DNA of 33,992 nucleotides, taken from positions 1-33,992 of the forward strand of contig NZ_NRRG01000051.1 of assembly GCF_016583575.1 (NCBI RefSeq), read 5' to 3'. Below the pieces are notes generated by a model that saw only the letters and a list, made by a program, of their open reading frames with translations, was not told the origin of the DNA and did no database searches. This document shows positions 6,441-14,041 of this stretch, one piece after another. The translations under genes and the position numbers were made by a program. The stretch's first letter is position 1; each line of letters begins with the position of its first letter. The DNA is from Thiocystis violacea (GTDB lineage: Bacteria > Pseudomonadota > Gammaproteobacteria > Chromatiales > Chromatiaceae).

Positions 6441-8887
6441 CCACGTCGTTCAGAAATCTCTTTCGCGAGGGGGGTATCGACCACATCGAGATACCCCGTA
6501 TGCAGCGTGACTATGCACAGGGTCGACAGGATGGGGACGTACCGCGCATCCGCAGAAAATTCCTAGAGGTTTTATGCCGTGCAGTGACCAAGGGGGAATC
6601 GGTGGGTCTGGATTTTATCTATGGAGAAGTCGAGGACAGGCGGATAGATGGAACGGTCAAGAAGTGCATGATCCCCCTCGATGGCCAGCAGCGCCTGACC
6701 ACGCTGTTCCTTCTCCACTGGTACCTGGCGGCTCGTAGCCGCATCACTGGCAGCAAATGTGACTTCCTGGGCAGGTTCACTTACGAAACTCGCTACAGCG
6801 CTCGGGATTTCTGCAAGAAACTTGTCCTCCAGCGACCGGATTTTCCGCACAACACACGCCTCTCTGAATGGCTGGGTGACCAGCACTGGTATGCCTGGAT
6901 CTGGAAGCACGACCCCACGATTCAATCCATGCTGGTGATGCTGGATGATATACACGATTTACTCAAAGATGCCGATGATGAGGCTTGCCAGACCGCTTGG
7001 GATCGACTGGTATCGGAAAACGCTCCGGCCATCAGCTTCGAGAGTTTATCCCTCGAAAAAATGGGCCTTACCGATGACCTTTACATCAAAATGAATTCCC
7101 GAGGCAAGCCGCTCACGCCTTTCGAACGCTTCAAGGCGGATTTTGAGCAGACCCTTAAAGAAATATCGGAGGCGAATGAGGGGAAAATCGCTGGCGAGGA
7201 GAGTTCTTACCAAGAATTCATTCGTAAGGTGGACCAGGAGTGGTCAGATTTGCTGTGGCGCATGCGCGGTGATGACGACATTATTGATGACGAATTCCTA
7301 CGTCTATTCCGCTTCATCAGTGACATCTTCGTCTATCGGTACCACCTGAAACCGGATAACGATTCCGCCCTCTTCGGCAAGGATATTGACGGGTGGGCGG
7401 AAGGAATCTACGGGAAAGACGCTCACAAACCTTTAGACGCTCATCGCCACCTGTTCGACGCCTTCGATAGCCTTTACGACGTCTTCGTCAAGAATAAAGA
7501 AGCGGAGACGATCGCCGACTGGTTCCGTAGTCTCTTTACGGAAAACGGTTACAAACTCGGTGCGGTTGCGATTTTCGATTCGCAGGTCGATCTCCTCGGC
7601 AACTGCTGTGCGAAATACGGAAAGCAAGAGGGGAATAGACGAGCCTTCACTCTGTCGCACGCCCTGCTGCTCTTCGCCGTTCTCGAATATTTGATGGCTT
7701 ACGATATCAAGCGAGAGGATTTCACTCAGCGCCTACGCACCCTACGCAATCTGATCTTCGCTTCCGACAACGAGATTCGCCTGGAGAATTTCCCGGCCCT
7801 ACTGAACGAGACCGCCGAGTTCATCCGGACCGGTGATCTGGGCAAGGTCGCGGTCTATAACTCGCGTCAGATCGCTGAGGAAAGAGACAAGGCGGGTTTC
7901 CTCAACCGGTATTCTGCTCATGCCGGGCTGCCGGAGATCCTCCACCGCCTTGAGGACCATGACCTGCTACGCGGCTGCTTGGCGGCTTTCGATCTAAGCG
8001 TGGACGACGTAACCTTTAGCAGACGGACCGAGATTTTCCGTGAAATATTTATAGAAAGCGAGAAGGCACCATACCTGGAGATCGGCGCCGCACTGTTGGC
8101 TTGTGGCGACTATTCTCAGAAAACCAGCCAGGGAAGATATCGGTTTGTCAGTCCGGAAAATGCAGGGGTATGGCGTTCCTTGCTCACAAACCCGGGAAGA
8201 AAGGACATCGATACGACTCGCAAAATACTGGAAAATCTGTTGGACACCCTTGCCAACACGCCGGGTGCTTCGATGCAAGTCAGGCTTAACAGCATTGCCA
8301 GTGACTATCTGGCCAAGCAGGAGACGGCAAAGCAATTCGACTGGCGGTACTACCTAGTGAAGTACGGTTGTATGCGTTCCGGAAACAGCGGCCTCTATAT
8401 CTCTTCGAGCGGTGCCATGGGTTTCGATCTCTGCATGATGGAGAAGACGCAACTAAACAGCTATTACCGAGATCCTTACCTATCCGCGGTCATTCAGGAG
8501 AGCGGAGCCAAAGAGGGTCAGGACCAGGGTGTGGAAGCACCGTACTTCTACGGCTGGGATGGTTACACACCTAGCGGACGCTGGATCAAGCTTGCGAGGA
8601 CTGGCGAGCGCATCCTGAGTTGCCGTGATGATGGCTTTCAATTGCAGGAACCGTCCCAGGCATGCGAGCAAGATATCTTTGCGAAAATCATCAAGAGCTA
8701 TAATGTGTGTGATGACCTCGTATTGCGGGTGCCGCAAGTGGTCAATTCCGACATTACTTATGACCAGGAAGACCGTGTTCTCGTCGGAGCGAAACTATTG
8801 AAAGAACTCATCATCTGCCAGCAGTCGATTCCACTTACCAATTCTGCGTCTGGCGGCAGCTTCGTTGAGGGTATTGTTCCCGCATAA
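6437..8887 (+). CDS. Second DUF262 protein with large unassigned C-terminal region
   Basis: 816 residues. The DUF262 core occupies about residues 1-240: IPRMQRDYAQGR (19-30), DFIYGEV (59-65), LDGQQRLTTLFLLHWYLA (81-98) and LYIKMNSRGKPLTPFERFKA (215-234). The remaining 570 residues have no HNH pattern I can see. They include a long helical region and a conserved-looking FDWRYYLVKYGCMRSGNSG block near 632-650, a feature I associate with long DUF262 proteins but cannot assign to a function. Its start overlaps the stop of the first DUF262 gene, so the two are coupled and probably work as a complex, with the first supplying the nuclease. Restriction of modified or foreign DNA is inferred from the family. 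Confidence 0.85.
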   Translation: MTTSFRNLFREGGIDHIEIPRMQRDYAQGRQDGDVPRIRRKFLEVLCRAVTKGESVGLDFIYGEVEDRRIDGTVKKCMIPLDGQQRLTTLFLLHWYLAARSRITGSKCDFLGRFTYETRYSARDFCKKLVLQRPDFPHNTRLSEWLGDQHWYAWIWKHDPTIQSMLVMLDDIHDLLKDADDEACQTAWDRLVSENAPAISFESLSLEKMGLTDDLYIKMNSRGKPLTPFERFKADFEQTLKEISEANEGKIAGEESSYQEFIRKVDQEWSDLLWRMRGDDDIIDDEFLRLFRFISDIFVYRYHLKPDNDSALFGKDIDGWAEGIYGKDAHKPLDAHRHLFDAFDSLYDVFVKNKEAETIADWFRSLFTENGYKLGAVAIFDSQVDLLGNCCAKYGKQEGNRRAFTLSHALLLFAVLEYLMAYDIKREDFTQRLRTLRNLIFASDNEIRLENFPALLNETAEFIRTGDLGKVAVYNSRQIAEERDKAGFLNRYSAHAGLPEILHRLEDHDLLRGCLAAFDLSVDDVTFSRRTEIFREIFIESEKAPYLEIGAALLACGDYSQKTSQGRYRFVSPENAGVWRSLLTNPGRKDIDTTRKILENLLDTLANTPGASMQVRLNSIASDYLAKQETAKQFDWRYYLVKYGCMRSGNSGLYISSSGAMGFDLCMMEKTQLNSYYRDPYLSAVIQESGAKEGQDQGVEAPYFYGWDGYTPSGRWIKLARTGERILSCRDDGFQLQEPSQACEQDIFAKIIKSYNVCDDLVLRVPQVVNSDITYDQEDRVLVGAKLLKELIICQQSIPLTNSASGGSFVEGIVPA

Positions 8888-8981
8888 TTCCATGTAGTTG
8901 CACGGCTATTGGCGCCTACCACCGGATTGGCGAACTCGCCTGGAATGTGGAGATGGGATGGGGATTGCGGAAACTCAATAA

Positions 8982-9244
8982 GCCGGATTTTGGTACGACA
9001 GGATCTTGCCGGTGGAGGTCTGGCAGGCGGCCCAGTCGGCGGCCGGCGATGGCGACCGGCGGCTCTCGGTCGGCACCTCCTCCCTGGTCTATCCGGCGGC
9101 TGAGCGGCTCGTGATGGCGGCGGACCAGGGTGCCCTGGCGGGGTCCAGATCAATCCGGCCGTCACCGCTTTGAATGCCGTTGCCCAGATCAATCTGTACG
9201 GGACCGCGGCGCGGATCCTGCCCGAACGGCTCGCCCGGGCGTAG
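8982..9244 (+). pseudogene. Sirtuin (Sir2/CobB-like) C-terminal remnant
   Basis: In one frame, ILPVEVWQAAQSAAGDGD then LSVGTSSLVYPAAE matches the late part of class III Sir2 deacylases (ExLP...VGTSSxVYPAA). At about 9140-9143 the match jumps frame to VQINPAVTALNAVAQINLYG and then LPERLARA followed by a stop, which is the usual sirtuin C-terminus. The NAD-binding first two thirds are absent. It is therefore a truncated and frameshifted relic. Bases 8888-8981 before it contain nothing I can assign. Confidence 0.65.
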
Positions 9245-9287
9245 TCGAGTGACGGCGCGACGCTAGTGTCACCGACCCGGAGCCCTC

Positions 9288-10721
9288 ATGCTGCTGACCA
9301 TCACCACCACCCACCGTCCCGCCACCGATCTTGGCTATCTGCTGGCCAAGCATCCCGGGCGCTGGCACGAGAAGGACTTGAGTCAGGGCCGCGCCATCCT
9401 CTTCTATCCCGAGGCGAGCGAGGAACGCTGTACCGCCGCGCTGCTCCTGGAGATCGACCCGGTCGCGCTCGCGCGGGGGCGCGGCGCCCGGCACGAGAGC
9501 CAGGCGCCGCTGGAACCCTATGTCAACGACCGTCCCTATGTGGCCTCGTCGTTCCTGAGTGTGGCGATCACCCGCCTGCTCGGCTCCGCGCTCAAGGGGC
9601 GCAGCACAGAACGCCCGGACCTGGCGGACACCCCGATCCCGCTGGAGGCCGAGTTGCCGGTGGTACCGGCGCGCGGCGGCGAGCCCTTCCTGCGCGCGCT
9701 CTTCGAGCCGCTGGGCTACGCGGTCGACTGCGCTCGGCTTGCGCTCGATCCGCAGTTCCCGTCCTGGGGCAACAGCCGCTACTTCTCGCTGCGGCTGCGC
9801 CAGACCCTGCGACTCGCCGATCTCCTGACCCATCTCGCGGTGCTGATCCCGGTCCTGGACGACGCCAAGCACTATTGGGTGGGCGAGGACGAAATCGACA
9901 AGCTGCTCCAGTCTGGCGGCGACTGGCTCGCCGGGCACCCGCAGCGCGAGGAAATTACCCGGCGCGCGCTGCGCCGCGACCCGCGTCTGGTCTCCGAAGC
10001 TTTGCGGCGCCTGACTGACGAAGAGGATCCCACCCTGGACGCACACGAGCAGAGCGCTGGCGACGAGGAGGACGCCCTGGAGCGGGATCTGACCCTGAAT
10101 CAGTGTCGTCTGGAGGCGGTGCTCGCCGCCCTGCGGGAAGTGGGCGCGGGCCGCGTGCTGGATCTCGGCTGCGGCGACGGCCGACTGCTCCAGCGCCTGG
10201 CCGCCGAGCCGTCACTGACGCACCTCGGCGGCGGCGATGTCTCCCCGCGTGCCCTAAGTCTCGCGGCGCGGCGGCTGCATCTGGACAATCTGCCCGAGCG
10301 CCAACGCCAGCGATTCGACCTCTTCCAGGGTTCGCTGCTCTATCGCGATGCGCGGTTTCGCGGCTTCGACGCCATTACCCTGGTCGAGGTCATCGAGCAC
10401 CTGGAACCGAATCGGCTCGCCGCCTGCGAGCAGGTGCTGTTCGCCGAGGCGCGCCCGGCCACCCTGATCCTGACCACGCCCAACCGCGACTACAACGCGC
10501 TTTTCGCCTCTTTGCCGGCCGGTGCCTTCCGCCATCGCGACCATCGCTTCGAATGGTCCCGCGCCGAGTTCGCGCACTGGTGTGAGGCGGTCGCCGAGCA
10601 GCACGGTTACGCGGTCCGGATCCTCCCGATCGGTGAGGTGCATCCCGTTCAGGGGCCGCCCACCCAGATGGCGGTGTTTCGCCGCCACGACACCCCCGCT
10701 GGTCAGGGAGCCGCCGCATGA
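9288..10721 (+). CDS. hen1: Bacterial Hen1, 3'-terminal RNA ribose 2'-O-methyltransferase
   Basis: 477 residues, the length of full bacterial Hen1. The N-terminal half (about 1-240) is the bacterial-specific domain that supports Pnkp ligase activity. The C-terminal half is the methyltransferase: SAM motif LDLGCGDG (291-298) and metal-ligand set EVIEH (E367, E370, H371) plus H419 in RHRDHRFEW. TTPNRDYN and PTQMAVF are family hallmarks. Hen1 methylates the 2'-OH at the 3' end of cleaved RNA before ligation, so the repaired tRNA resists the same ribotoxin. GGAG precedes the ATG. Its stop overlaps the pnkp start (ATGA), as expected for two subunits of one complex. Confidence 0.97.
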   Translation: MLLTITTTHRPATDLGYLLAKHPGRWHEKDLSQGRAILFYPEASEERCTAALLLEIDPVALARGRGARHESQAPLEPYVNDRPYVASSFLSVAITRLLGSALKGRSTERPDLADTPIPLEAELPVVPARGGEPFLRALFEPLGYAVDCARLALDPQFPSWGNSRYFSLRLRQTLRLADLLTHLAVLIPVLDDAKHYWVGEDEIDKLLQSGGDWLAGHPQREEITRRALRRDPRLVSEALRRLTDEEDPTLDAHEQSAGDEEDALERDLTLNQCRLEAVLAALREVGAGRVLDLGCGDGRLLQRLAAEPSLTHLGGGDVSPRALSLAARRLHLDNLPERQRQRFDLFQGSLLYRDARFRGFDAITLVEVIEHLEPNRLAACEQVLFAEARPATLILTTPNRDYNALFASLPAGAFRHRDHRFEWSRAEFAHWCEAVAEQHGYAVRILPIGEVHPVQGPPTQMAVFRRHDTPAGQGAAA

Positions 10722-13252
10722 CGCTCACCATTCCCCAACTCTCCCTGGTCGTCCTGATCGGCGTGTCGGGCAGCGGCAAGTCGACCTTTGTCCGGCGGCA
10801 TTTTCTCCCGACCGAGGTGCTCTCCTCCGACGCCTGCCGCGCCCTGGTCAGCGATGACGAGAACGATCAGAGCGCGACCAGGGACGCCTTCGAGGTGCTC
10901 CATTTCATCGCCGCCAAACGGCTGGCAGCGGGTCGACTCACGGTAATCGATGCGACCAACGTCCAGCCCGAGGCGCGCAAACCCCTGGTGGAGTTGGCGC
11001 GCCGCTGGCACTGCCTGCCGGTGGCGATTGTCCTCGATCTTCCCGCGCCGCTGTGCCAGGCCCGCAACCGCGAGCGTGCCGACCGCGCCTTCGGTCCGCA
11101 CGTCATCCGCAGCCAGGCGGATCAGCTTCAGCGCGCCCTGCGCTCGCTCAAGCGCGAGGGTTTCCGCCACATCTATCGGCTGGATTCGCTGGAGGCGGTC
11201 GAGTCGGCGGTCATCGAGCGCCAACCCCTGTGGAACGACCGCCGTGGCGAGACCGGCCCCTTCGATCTCATCGGCGACGTGCATGGCTGTTTCGAGGAGC
11301 TGTGCGCGCTGCTGACCCAACTGGGCTATGTGGTCGAGGGCGGCGAAGACCAGCCGACCGCCCGGCATCCCGCGGGCCGCCAGGCGGTCTTCTTAGGCGA
11401 CCTCGTCGACCGTGGCCCCAAGATTCCGGCGGTGCTGCGTCTGGTGATGGCGATGACGGCGGCGGGCGAGGCGTTGTGCGTGCCCGGCAATCACGAGGCC
11501 AAGCTGATGAAGTGGCTGGATGGCCGCCCGGTGCGGATCGGGCATGGACTGGCGGAGTCCATCGCCCAGCTCGAACGGGAGCCGGCGCCCTTTCGCGCCG
11601 AGGTGCGCGCCTGGATCGACGGGCTGGTCAGTCACTATGTGCTCGACGGGGGCGATCTGGTCGTGGCCCACGCCGGGTTGGCCGAGGAATACCAGGGGCG
11701 CGGATCGGGAAAGGTCCGCGCCTTCGCCCTCTACGGCGAGACCACCGGGGAGACCGACGCCTTCGGCCTGCCGGTGCGCTGGGACTGGGCGGCGGCCTAT
11801 CGCGGGCGCGCCCATGTGGTCTACGGGCACACCCCGGTCCTGGAGCCGCAATGGGTCAATCGCACCCTCGGCATCGACACCGGCTGTGTCTTCGGCGGGC
11901 GCCTCACCGCCCTGCGCTGGCCGGAGAAGGAATGGGTATCGGTCGCCGCGCGCCAGGTCTATTACGCGCCGGTCAAGCCCCTGACGCCAAGCCAGCCCGA
12001 GCGGACGCCGGATCGGCTCGACATCGGCGACGTACTGGGCCAGCGTGTCATCACTACCCGGCTCTTCCCGACCATCACGATCCGCGAGGAGAACGCCGGC
12101 GCGGCGCTGGAGGTGATGAGCCGCTTCGCCGTCGATCCGCATTGGCTGATCTATCTCCCGCCCACCATGTCTCCGTCCCAGACCCGACCGGAGGGCGACA
12201 GCCTCGAACACCCGCGCGAGGGGCTGGACGACTACCGGCGCGCGGGGGTGCGGCGGCTCATCGGCCAGGAGAAGCACATGGGCTCGCGCGTGGTGGCGAT
12301 CGTGACCCGCGACGACGGGGTCGCCGCGCGGCGGTTTCAGGCGCGCGACGGGCGCCATCACGGCATCCTCTACACCCGCACCGGCCGACCCTTCTTCGCC
12401 GACCCGGCGCTCGAGTCGGGACTGCTCGCGCACCTGCGCGCGGCGCTGGAGGCGAGCGGACTCTGGGACGGGCTCGAAACTGATTGGCTCTGTCTCGACG
12501 CCGAGCTACTGCCCTGGTCGGCCAAGGCGCGGGAACTGCTCAAGACCCAGTACGCGGCCGTCGGTACCGCCGCCCGGACCGCGCTCGCCGCCGCGGTGGA
12601 CCGACTGACCCAGGCAGTCGCCCGCAACGGCGCGCCGGCGGATCGGCTGGCGACCCTGCGGGAACGCCAACAGATGGTCGCGGCTTACGGGGAGTCCTAT
12701 CGGCGCTATTGCTGGGAAACGCCCAGCCTCGCCGACTATCGCCTGGCGCCCTTTCATCTCCTCGCGGGCGAGGGGCGCACCTTCAGCGATTGCGACCACG
12801 CCTGGCACATGGCGACCCTGGAACGCCTGTGCGCGCACGGGGAGTTACTCCAACCGACCGCCTATCGCCTGGTCGATCTCGACGAGCCCGCGTCGGAGGA
12901 GGCCCTGATCGCCTGGTGGGAACAGCTCACCGCCGCTGGCGGCGAAGGGATGGTGGTCAAGCCGCTGGAGTGGGTCGTACGCGGGCGCCGGGGGCTGGTG
13001 CAACCGGCGATCAAATGCCGGGGACGCGAGTATCTGCGTCTCATCTATGGCCCGGAATACACCGCGCCCGCCAACCTGGAGCGGCTGCGCCCGCGTACCC
13101 TGGGACGTAAGCGCGCGCTCGCCCTGCGCGAGTATGCCCTGGGACTGGAGGCGCTCGAACGCTTCGTCGCCGCCGAACCGCTCTACCGGGTGCACGAATG
13201 CGTCTTTGGGGTGCTGGCCCTGGAGAGCGAGCCGGTGGATCCGCGTCTTTGA
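10718..13252 (+). CDS. pnkp: Polynucleotide kinase-phosphatase-ligase, RNA repair
   Basis: 844 residues, close to the about 870 of the clostridial Pnkp. Three modules appear in order. First is a 5'-kinase with P-loop GVSGSGKS (15-22). Next is a calcineurin-like 2',3'-phosphatase with DVHG (187-190), GDLVDRG (227-233) and GNHE (257-260). Last is an adenylyltransferase/ligase-like module whose nucleotidyl Lys is probably K519 in QEKHMGSR, with VVKP and AIKCRGREYLR further on. It heals both ends of broken RNA and, with Hen1, seals them after 2'-O-methylation. It is coupled to hen1 by a 4-base overlap. The 3' end converges on a leftward truncated gene, so this may be one edge of an inserted cassette. 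Confidence 0.97.
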   Translation: MTLTIPQLSLVVLIGVSGSGKSTFVRRHFLPTEVLSSDACRALVSDDENDQSATRDAFEVLHFIAAKRLAAGRLTVIDATNVQPEARKPLVELARRWHCLPVAIVLDLPAPLCQARNRERADRAFGPHVIRSQADQLQRALRSLKREGFRHIYRLDSLEAVESAVIERQPLWNDRRGETGPFDLIGDVHGCFEELCALLTQLGYVVEGGEDQPTARHPAGRQAVFLGDLVDRGPKIPAVLRLVMAMTAAGEALCVPGNHEAKLMKWLDGRPVRIGHGLAESIAQLEREPAPFRAEVRAWIDGLVSHYVLDGGDLVVAHAGLAEEYQGRGSGKVRAFALYGETTGETDAFGLPVRWDWAAAYRGRAHVVYGHTPVLEPQWVNRTLGIDTGCVFGGRLTALRWPEKEWVSVAARQVYYAPVKPLTPSQPERTPDRLDIGDVLGQRVITTRLFPTITIREENAGAALEVMSRFAVDPHWLIYLPPTMSPSQTRPEGDSLEHPREGLDDYRRAGVRRLIGQEKHMGSRVVAIVTRDDGVAARRFQARDGRHHGILYTRTGRPFFADPALESGLLAHLRAALEASGLWDGLETDWLCLDAELLPWSAKARELLKTQYAAVGTAARTALAAAVDRLTQAVARNGAPADRLATLRERQQMVAAYGESYRRYCWETPSLADYRLAPFHLLAGEGRTFSDCDHAWHMATLERLCAHGELLQPTAYRLVDLDEPASEEALIAWWEQLTAAGGEGMVVKPLEWVVRGRRGLVQPAIKCRGREYLRLIYGPEYTAPANLERLRPRTLGRKRALALREYALGLEALERFVAAEPLYRVHECVFGVLALESEPVDPRL

Positions 13253-13578
13253 AACCGCATCCAGACCGGGGCAATGCCGGGCGGATCGGCGTTGACTCCA
13301 CTCACGCCAGCGACAGGATCGGGCCTGTTGGCGCGGGATCCGCCGCGTTCAAAGTACCGCCTGATGGGCCGCTGTGCGCTGACCCGCGGACGCCAGCCGT
13401 CCAACGACGAGCGGGCGGAGCGGTCGCCAGCTCGGCCCAGGCCCCCCGCGAATCCGGCCAGCCACTCGCGCGGCGCCAGGCGGTCGTCGAGCAGCGGGAA
13501 GCCGCCTGGGTCGTCGATGAGGCCATCGAAGATCCCCGAGTCCGCCTCAAACCAGGGCCGCTCGATGTCGCTATCCAT
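13183..13578 (-). CDS. Hypothetical protein, probably truncated by the repair cassette
   Basis: The reading opens MDSDIERPWFEADSGIFDG and continues FPLLDDRLAPREWLAGFAGG, which looks like real protein. From about residue 50 it becomes Arg/Ser/Pro-rich and finally runs antisense into the 3' end of pnkp. It lies 75 bases downstream of the small membrane protein gene, in the direction of the tra operon, so it was probably the next operon gene. I infer that its 3' part was lost at the junction near 13250-13400. Alternative start: ATG at 13590. No family recognised. Confidence 0.4.
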   Translation of the reverse strand: MDSDIERPWFEADSGIFDGLIDDPGGFPLLDDRLAPREWLAGFAGGLGRAGDRSARSSLDGWRPRVSAQRPIRRYFERGGSRANRPDPVAGVSGVNADPPGIAPVWMRFQRRGSTGSLSRASTPKTHSCTR

Positions 13579-13653
13579 TACCGGCACCATGCGTGACTGG
13601 TGATTGAACGTAAGCGAGCCGTCACGGACATTCGTCAGATGGCTCGCGTGAGT

Positions 13654-14022
13654 TCAGAGGTCTTGCCGTTCCGTCTCGTCAAACATGCTTCCGACCAATC
13701 GATCCCCATCGTTCCAAAGAGTCTCCGGATCAGCTGGAATCAAACGAATGATAGGCCCATCCAGATCAGGATCCCACGGCGGCGCCGGACCGAAGAGCAG
13801 CCGGGCGATGAGTGCGATGACAGCCAGTCCGATGAAGATGGTCAGCCCGAGACCGCCGGCCAGCAGCGGCATCAGAATGGCCGCCAGCAGCCAATTCCAC
13901 CACGTCCAATGACGAATCGAGAACATCGCTTTCCCTCCGCTCCGAGACAGACGTTCGATCCAACGCCTGAAGGCCGTCTCGTCCAGACGGCGAATGGCGT
14001 ACCACGACGCACCCAGGGACAC
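13654..14022 (-). CDS. Small membrane protein at the end of the tra operon (DUF3742-like?)
   Basis: About 122 residues from a GTG at 14022, the first plausible start after the traG stop at 14042. The reading gives SWYAIRRLDETAFRRWIERL, then SGGKAMFSIRHWTWWNWLL. Next come two adjacent membrane segments (WLLAAILMPLLAGGLGLTI and FIGLAVIALIARLLF), followed by an acidic, Pro-rich soluble tail. The genomic place, directly after TraG in an integrative conjugative element, and the RSGGKAM-plus-two-helix layout remind me of DUF3742 proteins, but I am not certain. A role in entry exclusion or in the transfer apparatus is inferred from position only. Confidence 0.55.
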   Translation of the reverse strand: MSLGASWYAIRRLDETAFRRWIERLSRSGGKAMFSIRHWTWWNWLLAAILMPLLAGGLGLTIFIGLAVIALIARLLFGPAPPWDPDLDGPIIRLIPADPETLWNDGDRLVGSMFDETERQDL

Positions 14023-14041
14023 GCCAAGCCGGCCGCGCGGC

